From Candidatus Limnocylindrales bacterium (lineage in GTDB: Bacteria > Desulfobacterota > Binatia > UBA1149 > CAITLU01): a stretch of DNA of 64,000 nt. The position numbers and the translations under genes are program-made. This document shows positions 36,387 to 47,586 of this stretch, one piece after another (positions within the stretch are counted from its first letter, which is position 1; each line of letters begins with the position of its first letter). The stretch spans positions 284,484-348,483 of the forward strand of contig DASPNR010000042.1 of the NCBI GenBank assembly GCA_035626395.1, written 5' to 3'. The notes under the pieces are model-generated. The model was not told the DNA's origin. It did no database searches and saw nothing but the letters and a program-made list of their open reading frames with translations.

Positions 36387-37550
36387 TCACGCCGGATTGC
36401 GCAGAACCGTGTCCATCCGGCCGAGGATCTCGCGCAGGATCGGGCGGGAGGTCGCGAAGTTCAGCCGCACGCACCCGCGGCCGCCCTCGCCGAAGGCTTC
36501 GCCGTCGGCGAGCATGACGCGGCATTTCTCGAGCAGCAGGTCGCGCGGCGACCCTTCGAGCTGCAGGGCGCCGAGGTCCAGCCACGAAAGGTACGTCGCC
36601 TGCGGCGCCACGTGCGCGACGGCCGGCCAGCTGCGCGCGACGTGGTCGGCGACGAGATCGCGGTTGCCCTGCAGATAGCGCATCACCTCGTCCTGCCAGT
36701 CCTGGCACTGCGTCCACGCGGCCACCGTCGCGGCCATGCCGAGCGATCCGATGCCGCCTCGTGCGTGATGATGGTGCAGGCGGCGAAACTGCCGGTGCGG
36801 CTCCTCGCTGCCGAAGGCGGCGAACGAGCAGCGCAGCCCCGCCATGTTGAACGCCTTGGTCGCCGACGTCAGCGTGATCGTGCGGGCGGCGATCTCCGGT
36901 CCCAGCATCGCCAGCGGGATGTGCTGGTGGCCGGTGTAGGTCAGCTCGGCGTGGATCTCGTCGGACAGGACCAGGAGGTCGCGCTCCACCGCCAGCTCGG
37001 CCAGCTTCATCAGCTCGTCGCGCGTCAGCACGCGGCCGGTGGGATTGTGCGGGTTGCACAGCAGAAGCAGGCGCGTCTCGGGCACCATCTCGGCTCGCAG
37101 GCGCTCGAAATCGATCTCGTAACCGCTGCCGCCGCGGACGTAGCGCTTCCACACCGGCCGGCGACCGGTGACGTGCACGGCCTCGAGGAACGGTGGATAG
37201 ATCGGAACCGGAGTGACGATCGCATCGGTAGCCGCAGTGAACGCCTGGATCGCCAGGTGCATGCCCTGCACCACGTCGGTCAGCACCTCGACGCGCGCCG
37301 GGTCGACGTGCCAGCCGAAGCGCTCGTGCATCCGTCGCGCGAACGCCGTCTGCACGCCGTCGACGTCGGGCCCGGTCGCATAGCCCAGGTCGGAATCGGC
37401 GATCATCGTCTGGAGGACGCGGCGGATCGGCTCGGCCACCGGGTAGTCCATGTCAGCGACCCACGCCGGCAGAACGTCATCCTCGCAGCGCGCCCACTTG
37501 GCGCCGGTACGACGGCGCAGCGCCTGGATGTCGAGGTCGTCGAAGCTCAC
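36387..37550 (-). CDS. PatB/MalY-type PLP enzyme (C-S lyase / aminotransferase)
   Basis: Fold-type I PLP enzyme of 387 aa. PatB/MalY proteins cleave cystathionine-like C-S bonds or act as aminotransferases. The family start 'WVADMDYPVAEPI', 'LCNPHNPTGRV', 'SDEIHAEL' and the PLP lysine in 'TSATKAFNMAGLR' are all present. GTG 37550 is chosen because conserved sequence starts right after it, and it lies just after the end of the monooxygenase gene (17 bases), indicating an operon. The true substrate is not known. A role in sulfur amino acid breakdown is the family default. Confidence 0.92.
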   Translation of the reverse strand: MSFDDLDIQALRRRTGAKWARCEDDVLPAWVADMDYPVAEPIRRVLQTMIADSDLGYATGPDVDGVQTAFARRMHERFGWHVDPARVEVLTDVVQGMHLAIQAFTAATDAIVTPVPIYPPFLEAVHVTGRRPVWKRYVRGGSGYEIDFERLRAEMVPETRLLLLCNPHNPTGRVLTRDELMKLAELAVERDLLVLSDEIHAELTYTGHQHIPLAMLGPEIAARTITLTSATKAFNMAGLRCSFAAFGSEEPHRQFRRLHHHHARGGIGSLGMAATVAAWTQCQDWQDEVMRYLQGNRDLVADHVARSWPAVAHVAPQATYLSWLDLGALQLEGSPRDLLLEKCRVMLADGEAFGEGGRGCVRLNFATSRPILREILGRMDTVLRNPA

Positions 37551-37566
37551 GCCGCCGCCCGAGGGC

Positions 37567-39396
<1,830 letters not shown>

Positions 39397-39567
39397 GGGC
39401 GGTCCTCGTCGCCGCTGGTGCCGGCGGTGTGCACTGCGCTGCGCGAAATTCGCATTGGCCCGGGCGGGAGTCCAGCCGCGTGGCGGGCGCGCTCGGAGCC
39501 GTCCGCCGACGAGGACGGCGCGCGCGGCGGCGCTTGAGTCGGCTTCGAGCGGAATGCACAAGGCCGC

Positions 39568-40614
39568 ATGAGCGACAGCGAGGCGATTCTCGACCCCGAG
39601 CTTCCCATCATCGATCCGCACCACCATCTGTGGGATCGTCCCACGGAGATCCTCAAGAACCTCCCGCCGCTGCAGCACCCGTTCATGGACATCATCCATG
39701 AGGTCCCCCGGTATCTGCTCGATGAATTGCTCGCGGACCTGCGCTGCGGGCACGACGTGCGCGCGACCGTCTACCTGGAGTGCGGCGCCATGTACCGCGC
39801 CGACGGGCCGCCCGAGCTGAGCTGCGTCGGCGAGACCGAATTCGTCAACGGCATCGCGGCGATGACGGCGAGCGGGCTCTACGGCAACGTGCGGGCCTGC
39901 GCCGCCATCGTCGGTCATGTGGATCTGACGATGGGTGCACGGGTCGAGGAGGTCCTGCGCGCGCACATTGCAGCGGCGCCGGCGCGTTTCCGCGGAATTC
40001 GCCAGAGCGCATCGTACGACGAGGACTTCAACGTGCTGGGGCCTCTGGCGGGCAGAGCGCCGCAGGGGCTGTATCTGGACTCCCGTTTTCGTGAAGGGTT
40101 CGCGTGCCTGGAGCGCCTCGGCCTGTCTTTCGATGCGTGGATGCTCGAGCCGCAGCTTCCCGACCTGATCGACCTGGCCCGCGCGTTCCCGCAGACGACG
40201 ATCGTGCTCGACCACGTCGGCACGCCTTTGGGCATAGGCGCCTACCAGGGCCGCCGCGAGGAGCGCTTCGACGTCTGGCGCAGAAGCATCCGCGAGCTGG
40301 CGAGCTGCCCGAACGTGGTCGTCAAGCTGGGCGGGCTGGCGATGCCGTTTGCCGCGTTCCCGTGGTCGTACGCGAAGCCGGCACAATCGTCGGAGCAGCT
40401 CGCGCAGGCATGGAAGCCGTACATCGAGACCTGCATCGAAGCGTTCGGTCCGACCCGCGCCATGTTCGAGAGCAACTATCCCGTCGACAGCTACACGGGC
40501 AGCTACCGGCTGTTGTGGAATGCGTTCAAACGCATCGCCGCCGGCTGTTCCGTCGCCGAAAAGCGGGAGCTCTTCAGCGGCACCGCGTCGCGCGTGTACC
40601 GCGTGCAGATCTAG
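39568..40614 (+). CDS. Amidohydrolase-2 family metal-dependent hydrolase (PDC-lactonase-like)
   Basis: TIM-barrel hydrolase of 348 aa. The metal motif 'IIDPHHHLWD' is at residues 14-23. Further conserved ligands are in 'FRGIRQSASYD', 'VLDHVGTP' and 'MFESNYPVDS' (final Asp). This is the amidohydrolase-2 group, which includes 2-pyrone-4,6-dicarboxylate and L-fucono lactonases, so a lactone substrate is plausible. It is divergent from the Baeyer-Villiger monooxygenase, which makes lactones from cyclic ketones; functional linkage is inferred from that. Confidence 0.88.
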   Translation: MSDSEAILDPELPIIDPHHHLWDRPTEILKNLPPLQHPFMDIIHEVPRYLLDELLADLRCGHDVRATVYLECGAMYRADGPPELSCVGETEFVNGIAAMTASGLYGNVRACAAIVGHVDLTMGARVEEVLRAHIAAAPARFRGIRQSASYDEDFNVLGPLAGRAPQGLYLDSRFREGFACLERLGLSFDAWMLEPQLPDLIDLARAFPQTTIVLDHVGTPLGIGAYQGRREERFDVWRRSIRELASCPNVVVKLGGLAMPFAAFPWSYAKPAQSSEQLAQAWKPYIETCIEAFGPTRAMFESNYPVDSYTGSYRLLWNAFKRIAAGCSVAEKRELFSGTASRVYRVQI

Positions 40615-40703
40615 CGGCTCGCGCTGTCGCCGAGCCGTCCTTGGAGCTGCCCCGTTCGTGCTGCTGCGGCGCGAGCCTGGCGCCGCGCGCGCACGTCGCG
40701 CGA

Positions 40704-42356
40704 TCAGTTTTCACAGAACCCGGTGCCGCAGAAGTCGGGACCGTACTCGGAGCAGACGGCGGTCTCGCCGTTGCTCGGCTGCTGCGGCTGCGAGGACTCC
40801 AGACAGTAGAACGGATTCTCGACGCCGTCCCAGAAAGCGCAGCAACAGAAGCATCCGACGCCGGAGCCCATCGTCGTCGTCGACGATGACGTCACCGTGG
40901 TCGTCGTCGGCGGCGGCGGCGGATCGGTGATGTTCGGCGCCAGTTCGTAGACCGCCATCGCCAACTCGCGGATGACGCCATCGAGATCGGGCAGCACGAT
41001 GTCGTCGAGCATCGCGCGCATCGACAGGTCGACGGTGCGGATGCCCTGCTTGACCAGCTCGAGAGAGCCCTCGGCTGCCGCGCCGAGCGCGCCACCGACC
41101 GCAATCAGCCCGTTGCCGCCGACGATCGTGACGTACCCGATGGCGGCCGCCGGCAGCGACAGAGCGATGGCGGGCGCTCCCGCAGCCGCGAGCACGCCCA
41201 CGCCCAGCGCCGCCGAGCCCTGGGCAACGGCAAAGCCGGTGCCGAATGCGTCGGCCGCGCACGGAGCCGAGAAATATCCCGGCCGCGATGCGGTCGTCGG
41301 CTGCCCGTTCTTCAGGTCGTTGTAATAGGTATCGGCGAAATTCTGCCCGCAGTCGCCCGCGGCGCGTGGAGTCGAAACGTGCGCACGCGATTGTGCCGCG
41401 CCTCGAGCGAGCGGAGCCCTGGCGCCGTCGCCCGCGGCGCGCGCAGCCAGCGCGGGCGACGCGTCGACGTGCTCGGCGCGCGCCTTCAGCATCGCCAGCA
41501 GCAGCGCGTCCACCTGAACGACATCGGCCTGCGTAAGCGCGAAAGGCTGACCGTCGAAGAACCCCAGCGACGGCATGCCGCCGGCTGCGGCCGATTGGAC
41601 GAGGCTGTCGAGCGTCTGCAGCGCCGCCATCGAATCGGCCAGGGCGTCGGCGGCGACATCGAACTCGGCGTCATCACGCATCTCGATCTCATCGATGAGC
41701 TGCTGGCTGCGCGCGATGGCGCCGGCGAGGAAGTCGCGTGTCACCTGGCCGGGCGGGTTGGGCGGAACCGGCAGCGGCGCGATGGTCGGTCCGGCAAGGA
41801 CGTTGGAGGCTCTGGTGGAAGAGCCTTTGCCTTCCAGGACCTGGACCTTGACGGCCAGGGCCGAGGTCAGTGGCGGCATCGCAGCCGCGGCAGCGCCTTC
41901 CTGCGCGATCACGGTCGGGATCTCGATCGAGAGCGTGGTGCCGGAGAAGACGCGCATCACGTGCGATTTCTCCTGGTCGAATCCGCCAGCCTCGATGGCC
42001 AGGAGCGCGCCGGCATCCACGCTGTCGTCGATCAGCTCGGAGAGCAGCGGCTGCGGCGTCGTGCACTCCTGACCGGCGAAGCAGGCCAGGAAGCGAGTCA
42101 GCCCGACGGCCCGCCGTAGCACCGCAAGCGCGTCGGTGGCGCTGACGCCGCCATCCGCATTGACGTCGCACGCGCAGGGAGGACAGCTCTGATTGCCTCC
42201 CACCGCCTTTCGCAGAACCACCAGCGCGTCGGTGGCGTTGGTGCCGTTGGTGCCGTTCGCATCGCCGCAGGATGCGCCGATGGCCCGAGCGGGAAACAGG
42301 AGGGCGAGAGCGCCCAGCCCGGCAGCGAGCGCCAGGTTCGCAGTGAAAGGGGGCAT
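40704..42356 (-). CDS. Secreted protein with dockerin-like module and Cys-rich C-terminus, function unknown
   Basis: The protein is 550 aa. A signal peptide (1-27) is followed by dockerin-like repeats at about 35-88: 'TDALVVLRKAVG', then 'CDVNADGGVSATDALAVLR', framed by CPPCAC. A long helical/Ala-rich middle region and a hydrophobic Gly/Ala stretch (about 395-455) follow. A Thr/Pro linker ('PPPPPTTTTVTSSSTTT') then leads to a short Cys-rich tail beginning 'GCFCCCAFWDG'. No enzyme motif is seen. ATG 42356 gives a clean signal peptide. It is probably a cell-surface protein. The convergent neighbour is the amidohydrolase. Confidence 0.72.
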   Translation of the reverse strand: MPPFTANLALAAGLGALALLFPARAIGASCGDANGTNGTNATDALVVLRKAVGGNQSCPPCACDVNADGGVSATDALAVLRRAVGLTRFLACFAGQECTTPQPLLSELIDDSVDAGALLAIEAGGFDQEKSHVMRVFSGTTLSIEIPTVIAQEGAAAAAMPPLTSALAVKVQVLEGKGSSTRASNVLAGPTIAPLPVPPNPPGQVTRDFLAGAIARSQQLIDEIEMRDDAEFDVAADALADSMAALQTLDSLVQSAAAGGMPSLGFFDGQPFALTQADVVQVDALLLAMLKARAEHVDASPALAARAAGDGARAPLARGAAQSRAHVSTPRAAGDCGQNFADTYYNDLKNGQPTTASRPGYFSAPCAADAFGTGFAVAQGSAALGVGVLAAAGAPAIALSLPAAAIGYVTIVGGNGLIAVGGALGAAAEGSLELVKQGIRTVDLSMRAMLDDIVLPDLDGVIRELAMAVYELAPNITDPPPPPTTTTVTSSSTTTMGSGVGCFCCCAFWDGVENPFYCLESSQPQQPSNGETAVCSEYGPDFCGTGFCEN

Positions 42357-42478
42357 CGCCACGTGCTCACGATATGGCGCGCGGCAGCGCCAAGGCCAGC
42401 GCGCGCGAGGCAGGTGGTGTGCGGACATTGACCTGTCCGCTCGGTCCGGCCAATTCAGCAGCCCGAGGGAAGATTCCG

Positions 42479-43276
42479 ATGCCGCAAACCGACATGACCC
42501 GGCCCGACCCGCTCGACGACTTCGAATGCCGCTCGGTCGAGCTGCTGGGAAGGCCCAAGCCGGTGTTCGTGGCGGGAGGCGGGCCGGCCGTCATCGTCAT
42601 CAGCGAGATGCCCGGAATCACGCCCTACGTCGCAAGGTTCGCACGCTGGATCCGCGACGCCGGCTTCACCGTCTGGATGCCGGTGCTGTTCGGCAATCCC
42701 GGTCAACCCTTTTCGCTGCCCTACGTCATAAAATCGGTTGCCCGGGCATGCATCAGCTCGGAGTTTCGCGCCTTCGCCGCCAACGCCTCCAGTCCCGTCA
42801 CGCAATGGCTGCGTGCGCTGGCCGCTCATGCCTATCCGTTGTGCGGCGGCAAGGGCGTGGGTGCCATCGGCATGTGCTTCACCGGCAACTTCGCCCTGTC
42901 GATGATGCTGGAGCCGGCCATGCTGGCGCCCGTGCTGGCGCAGCCGTCGCTGCCCGTCACCGATCACGCGGGAATGCACATCGCGCCCGAGGAGCTGGCG
43001 AAGGTGAAGGAACGCCTCGAGCGTGAAGACCTGACGGTGCTCGCCTACCGCTTCGCCGGCGACAGCATGTGCCGCGCCGAGCGCTTCGCGGCTTACGAGC
43101 GCGCGCTCGGCGACCGCTTCGTCGGCCGCGTGCTCCCCGACAGCGCCGCCAACCCCGCCGCCCCCATGAAGAACCCGCACAGCGTGGTCACGCTCCATCT
43201 CATCGACGAGCACAACCAGCCCACGAGGAAGGCGGTCGAGGAGATCATCGAGTTCTTCGGCATGCGGTTGCGGTAG
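42479..43276 (+). CDS. Dienelactone hydrolase family protein
   Basis: Alpha/beta hydrolase of 265 aa. The nucleophile is predicted Cys133 in 'IGMCFTGNFAL' (G-x-C-x-G), as in dienelactone hydrolases. 'ISEMPGIT' holds the family Glu; the catalytic His is probably in 'NPHSVVTLHLID'. ATG 42479 is preceded by GAGGGA. It ends 4 bases before the response regulator gene, so it probably shares a transcript with the two-component system. Whether it opens a true dienelactone is not known. Confidence 0.88.
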   Translation: MPQTDMTRPDPLDDFECRSVELLGRPKPVFVAGGGPAVIVISEMPGITPYVARFARWIRDAGFTVWMPVLFGNPGQPFSLPYVIKSVARACISSEFRAFAANASSPVTQWLRALAAHAYPLCGGKGVGAIGMCFTGNFALSMMLEPAMLAPVLAQPSLPVTDHAGMHIAPEELAKVKERLEREDLTVLAYRFAGDSMCRAERFAAYERALGDRFVGRVLPDSAANPAAPMKNPHSVVTLHLIDEHNQPTRKAVEEIIEFFGMRLR

Positions 43277-43280
43277 GAAG

Positions 43281-43964
43281 ATGCAGATCCTCGTCATCGA
43301 AGACGATGCCAAGATCGCCCAGGCCGTGCGGCAGGGCCTGTCCGCCGAGGGCTTCGAGATCAGCGTGGCGCGCACCGGCGACGAGGGCCTCGCACGGCTG
43401 GACGAGCAGGGCTTCGACCTGGTCGTGCTCGACTGGATGCTGCCGGGGCAGGACGGCATCTCGGTGCTGCGCAACATGCGCGAGCGCGGGGTGGCGACCC
43501 CGGTCCTGCTGGTGACGGCGCGCGACGCGGTCGAAGATCGCGTGCTCGGCCTGGACAGCGGCGCCGACGATTACCTGGTCAAGCCGTTCGCGTTCGCGGA
43601 GCTGCTGGCGCGCATCCGGGCGCTCCTGCGCCGCCGCGCGCACGAAGAGCCGAGCACGCACAAGATCGCCGACCTGACCGTGGACGTGCAGGCTCGCCGC
43701 GTCACGCGCGGGGAGCAGGAGATCCTGCTGACGCCGCGCGAGTACGACCTGCTCGTCTATCTGCTGCGCCATCAGCCGCAGGTGGTCACGCGCCGCATGC
43801 TGGCCGCCGAGGTGTGGCGCGAGCCGAACCGTGCCACGCCGCTCGACAACGTCATCGACGTGCACGTCGCGCATCTGCGAAAGAAGATCGACGACGGGCA
43901 TTCGCGAAAGCTCATCCACACGGTGCGCGGCGTCGGCTTCGTCGTGCGCGCGGGCGACGAGTGA
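43281..43964 (+). CDS. OmpR/PhoB-family response regulator
   Basis: The protein is 227 aa. The receiver domain has Asp8-Asp9 in 'IEDDAKI', predicted phospho-acceptor Asp51 in 'VVLDWMLPGQDG', Thr in 'LLVTARD' and Lys in 'DYLVKPFAF'. The winged-helix DNA-binding domain (about 130-225) has 'LTPREYDLLVYLLRH' and 'VIDVHVAHLRKKID'. The cognate kinase starts 82 bases downstream. Pairs of this kind often respond to metals or envelope stress. Confidence 0.95.
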   Translation: MQILVIEDDAKIAQAVRQGLSAEGFEISVARTGDEGLARLDEQGFDLVVLDWMLPGQDGISVLRNMRERGVATPVLLVTARDAVEDRVLGLDSGADDYLVKPFAFAELLARIRALLRRRAHEEPSTHKIADLTVDVQARRVTRGEQEILLTPREYDLLVYLLRHQPQVVTRRMLAAEVWREPNRATPLDNVIDVHVAHLRKKIDDGHSRKLIHTVRGVGFVVRAGDE

Positions 43965-44046
43965 TGCGCCGTGCCGTCGGGCCCAGGGTCGTGCGGAGGC
44001 GAGGGTTGATGCGCGGCGCGTGCGTGTTCGCGCGCGCGGGAAGCGA

Positions 44047-45471
44047 ATGAAGCCGGCCTGGTGGCGGCGGCTGCCGCGACCGGCGTGGTGGCGCCGCAGC
44101 TCGATCCTGGTACGGCTGACGCTGGTCTATTCGATCGTCAGCGGCGCAATCACACTTGCTCTCGGTCTCTTCGTCTACGGGATCATCGAGCACCGGCTGC
44201 ATGCGGTGCTCGACCGCGAGCTGGACGTGGATCTGGATTTCATCGAAGCGCGCCTCGAGCCCGGCGGCCGCTCGCTGCGCCATGCCGGCCGCGACGACCC
44301 GCGCCTTTCGAGCGGCACGGTGCGGCCGACGGCATGGTTCGAGGTGTGGACCGGCAACGAGGAGCTGCTGCTTCGCCAGTGGCCGGCCAAGCGGCGCGAT
44401 CAGCCTGCGTTCCTGCGGCCACCGCGTCGCGGCCGCGTCCGCGCCTATTCGGCCATCATGCCCGACGGCACGCCGCTTCGCGTGCTCGAGCGCAAGGCCG
44501 TCGGCAGCGATCTTCTGCTGCGGGTCTATCGCAACGAGGCTGCGCTCGTGCGCACGCTGCGCCAGATCCTGTTCGGCTTCGTGCTGGCAAGCCCCATTGC
44601 GGCGCTGCTGGCGGCCGTCGGTGGCTATTCGATGGCGCGCCAGTCGCTGGCGCCGGTCGGTGCGATGGCCGAGCGCGCGCGTCGCATCACGTCCGAGTCG
44701 CTCAGCCAGCGCCTGCCCGCGCCCAACCCGCACGACGAGCTCGGCCAGCTCGCCGAGGTCTTCAACGATACGCTGCAGCGCCTGGAGAACTCGTTCACGG
44801 CGCTGCGGCGCTTCACTGCCGATGCGTCGCACGAGCTGCGCACGCCGCTGACGGCGCTGCGCACGGTGGGTGAGGTGGCGGTGCAGGAGGCCAGGGATGC
44901 GGACGAGCTGCGCGAGGCCGTCGGCAGCATGCTCGAGGAGGCTGCGCGGCTGGACGACATCCTGGAGGCGCTGCTGACGCTGGCGCGGGCCGAGGGCGGC
45001 GACGTGGCGGCGCGCGCCGAGGCCATCGACGTCGCCTCGCTGCTGTCCGAGATCCGCGCAAGCCTTTCGGTGCTTGCGGCCGAGCGCGGGCAGAACGTTC
45101 AGGTGTCGTGCAGCGGCGACGTGGTCGCGAAGGCCAATCGTTCGCTGCTGCGACAGGCGGTCATGAACCTGCTGCACAACGCCATTCGCCACGGTCTCGA
45201 CGATTCCGTGATCCGCCTCGCCGGCCGCCGCGCCGACGGCGAAGTCGTCATCGAGGTCACCGATCAGGGGCCGGGCATCGCCGCCGAGCATCAGCAGCGC
45301 ATCTTCGAGCGCTTCTTCCGACTCGACAAGGCGCGCTCGCGAGCCGAGGGGGGCGTCGGTCTGGGCCTGGCCATCACCAAGCTGTTCGTCGAGCAGCAGG
45401 GCGGCGAGATCCAGCTCGAGAGCGCCCCCGGCGCCGGCAGCACGTTTCGCGTCCTGCTGCCGGCGGCGTGA
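44047..45471 (+). CDS. Membrane sensor histidine kinase (HAMP-HisKA-HATPase)
   Basis: The protein is 474 aa. Transmembrane helices at about 22-46 and 174-196 flank a periplasmic sensor of about 125 residues. HAMP follows (about 196-250), then HisKA with phospho-His262 in 'DASHELRTPLTALR'. The ATPase domain has 'QAVMNLLHNAIRHG' (N box), 'VTDQGPGIA' (G1) and 'GLGLAI' (G2). It pairs with the OmpR-type regulator upstream. The layout resembles CusS/HeavyMetal-type kinases, but the sensor has no obvious metal ligands. Confidence 0.95.
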   Translation: MKPAWWRRLPRPAWWRRSSILVRLTLVYSIVSGAITLALGLFVYGIIEHRLHAVLDRELDVDLDFIEARLEPGGRSLRHAGRDDPRLSSGTVRPTAWFEVWTGNEELLLRQWPAKRRDQPAFLRPPRRGRVRAYSAIMPDGTPLRVLERKAVGSDLLLRVYRNEAALVRTLRQILFGFVLASPIAALLAAVGGYSMARQSLAPVGAMAERARRITSESLSQRLPAPNPHDELGQLAEVFNDTLQRLENSFTALRRFTADASHELRTPLTALRTVGEVAVQEARDADELREAVGSMLEEAARLDDILEALLTLARAEGGDVAARAEAIDVASLLSEIRASLSVLAAERGQNVQVSCSGDVVAKANRSLLRQAVMNLLHNAIRHGLDDSVIRLAGRRADGEVVIEVTDQGPGIAAEHQQRIFERFFRLDKARSRAEGGVGLGLAITKLFVEQQGGEIQLESAPGAGSTFRVLLPAA

Positions 45472-45579
45472 CTGCCGGATCAAGGCGGTGGCCGGAACGC
45501 GATCGGGTGCGACTCTCCGTATGGACGATCGCGTCGCCGTTGCGGGACGGGCGTTGACGCAGGACCGACACGCCAGTAC

Positions 45580-46671
45580 ATGCCCTCGTCCATGGCTCCG
45601 CGCGCCGCCAACGCTCCCGTCAGCCGGTGGATCGTCGGCCCGCGCTACGACCAGCTCTTCCTGCTCGCCGCCTGGTGCGTCCCGCTGCTGCTGTGGGCGA
45701 TCGCGGTCAGCGTGCCCTACGGCCTGCTGATCGCGCTGGCGATCTTCGTCGTCCTCGACAATTCGCATCAGGTAGCCACGCTGCCGCTGACGGTCTTCGA
45801 CGCCGGCAGCCGCCGGATGTACGGCCGCATCTACCTTGCCGGTGCGCTGGCGATCGGCTCGACCGCCATCGTGCTCGCGTTCTTTCCCGGCACGCCGCCG
45901 GCGCGCTTGTGGGCGAGCCTGGTCGTGTACTGGGGCGCCTACCACATCATCCGCCAGCACTACGGTTTCCTGCGCCTGTATCAGGCGCGCGAGAAGCCGG
46001 TCAGCTCGCGCCTGGCGCAAGCCGAAACCATCGCGCTCTACAGCGGCTCGACGTTTCCGTATCTGATGAACCTGTCGCACGGCTGGGCGGCGCAGGGTCC
46101 CATCGGCGAGCAGCTCTTTCGCTTCCCGATCCCGGTCTGGAGCGCGTGGATCGTGCTGGCGATCTTTGCCGCCTCGTTCAGCTACGTGCTGTTCGATGCG
46201 GCGGCGCGCGCCTTGCGCGGCAAGGCGGCGGTGTCGCTGCGACTGCTGCACATCGCGCTGGTCGTCAGCAACTTCTGGATGGCGCTGCTGTGGGTGGGAC
46301 GCGAGGACGTCATCCTGGTCATCCTCTTCATCACGAGCTACCACGACCTCCAGTACCACGCGATCGTCTGGCTGGTAGGCAAGGCGCGAGCGCGCAACCA
46401 GGAAGCGCGCGTGCTTCCGATGGTGCGGACGATGTTCGGCTCGGCGGCCTTGTTCGCAGCCGCCATCATCGCCGGCGGGCTGCTGCAGGGCTTCCTGCGC
46501 AACGACTTCCAGCTCGCCAGCGCGATCCTGCCCGATTCCGGGCAGGTCAACGCAGCGCTGTTCGCGCTGGTGACAAGCTACTCCTACATGCACTACTTCT
46601 TTGACGGCAAGATGTGGAAGCTGCGCCAGGACCCGCGCCTGCGCGTGGAGCTCGGGCTGGCTTCGAAGTAG
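45580..46671 (+). CDS. Polytopic membrane protein with conserved-looking histidines, function unknown
   Basis: The protein is 363 aa with eight or nine hydrophobic helices. I do not recognise the family. Histidines and aromatic residues cluster at helix ends: 'LDNSHQVATLPL', 'YHIIRQHYGFLRLY', 'ITSYHDLQYHAIVW' and 'YMHYFFDGKMWKL'. Such an arrangement is typical of membrane metalloenzymes, for example desaturases, hydroxylases or the Brp/Blh carotene dioxygenases, though no classic HxxxH / HxxHH set is complete. ATG 45580 is the first in frame; a second ATG 12 bases downstream is possible. The exported methyltransferase gene starts 8 bases after it, so the two may work together. Confidence 0.75.
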   Translation: MPSSMAPRAANAPVSRWIVGPRYDQLFLLAAWCVPLLLWAIAVSVPYGLLIALAIFVVLDNSHQVATLPLTVFDAGSRRMYGRIYLAGALAIGSTAIVLAFFPGTPPARLWASLVVYWGAYHIIRQHYGFLRLYQAREKPVSSRLAQAETIALYSGSTFPYLMNLSHGWAAQGPIGEQLFRFPIPVWSAWIVLAIFAASFSYVLFDAAARALRGKAAVSLRLLHIALVVSNFWMALLWVGREDVILVILFITSYHDLQYHAIVWLVGKARARNQEARVLPMVRTMFGSAALFAAAIIAGGLLQGFLRNDFQLASAILPDSGQVNAALFALVTSYSYMHYFFDGKMWKLRQDPRLRVELGLASK

Positions 46672-46679
46672 TCTCGGCC

Positions 46680-47423
46680 ATGGCGATCACTTCCATGCGT
46701 GCCTTCCTCGCGGGCGCCGTGCTCATGGCATGCGCCGGCATTGCGATCGCCGGCCAAGGAAGGGGAACCGGCGATGACGGGACGCCCGCGGCAATTGCGG
46801 CTCGTGGCGCCGACCGCGGCGGCAAGCACGGCGACGGTGCCACCAGCCATCGGCGTTTCGACGACGTCGAGCATTGGAAGTCGGTGTTCGATGACCCGGC
46901 GCGCGACGAGTGGCAGAAGCCCGACGAGCTGGTGGGGGCGCTCGGGCTGCAGCCGGGCATGAACGTCGCCGACATCGGCGCCGGCACCGGTTACCTGTCG
47001 CGGCGCCTGTCGGCCGCCGTCGGCGAGCAAGGAACCGTGTTCGTCGTGGAGGTGGAGCCGAACCTCGTCGAGCACATGCGCGACCGCGCGGAGGCCGAGA
47101 AGACCGCCAACGTGGTCCCCGTGCTGGGCTCGAAGGACAATCCGCGTCTGCCGGCTTCGTCCATCGACGTCGCCCTCTTTGTCGACGCCTACCATCACAT
47201 CGATGCGCGCCGCCAGTACCTGGCGGTGCTGAAGCGCAGCCTGCGCCCCGGCGCCCGCGTCGCCATCGTCGAATGGAAGGCGGGCAAGCAGCCGGTTGGA
47301 CCGCAGGACGAGGATCACAAGCTGGCGCGCGAGAAGGTCCTCGAAGAGATGCGCGCCGCAGGCTTCGAGCAGGTACCCACCGACGATTTCCTGCCGCACC
47401 AGTATTTCCTGATGTTTCGCTGA
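46680..47423 (+). CDS. Class I SAM-dependent methyltransferase with an N-terminal signal peptide
   Basis: The protein is 247 aa. The methyltransferase domain (about 75-245) has motif I 'VADIGAGTGYLSRRL', motif II region 'VVEVEPNLVEHM' and 'VALFVDAYHHID'. Ahead of it is a hydrophobic leader (1-24, 'GIAIAG') and a Gly/Asp/Arg-rich linker. SAM is not known to be abundant outside the cytosol, so export is unexpected; similar annotated proteins exist in other proteobacteria. The leader could also be a membrane anchor with the domain inside the cell. ATG 46680 gives the leader; the gene follows the membrane protein by 8 bases. Confidence 0.82.
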   Translation: MAITSMRAFLAGAVLMACAGIAIAGQGRGTGDDGTPAAIAARGADRGGKHGDGATSHRRFDDVEHWKSVFDDPARDEWQKPDELVGALGLQPGMNVADIGAGTGYLSRRLSAAVGEQGTVFVVEVEPNLVEHMRDRAEAEKTANVVPVLGSKDNPRLPASSIDVALFVDAYHHIDARRQYLAVLKRSLRPGARVAIVEWKAGKQPVGPQDEDHKLAREKVLEEMRAAGFEQVPTDDFLPHQYFLMFR

Positions 47424-47586
47424 GGAAAGGCGGCATGGATGCGGTCGCCCAGGTCGGACTCTGCCGCGACGTGGATCAACGCTGCCGCACCCCTTGACCA
47501 CCGCAGGGAGGCCACATAGAAGCCCGCGCATGTGTAGTACTCGGCAAGCCCATGGCCTGACGACGCGCGGCCAACTCGACGCGGCG

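Noticed and set aside
43912..46593. An 893-codon open frame on the minus strand
   Set aside because: It is antisense to the histidine kinase and the membrane protein. The translation has no domain and a composition typical of a shadow frame.
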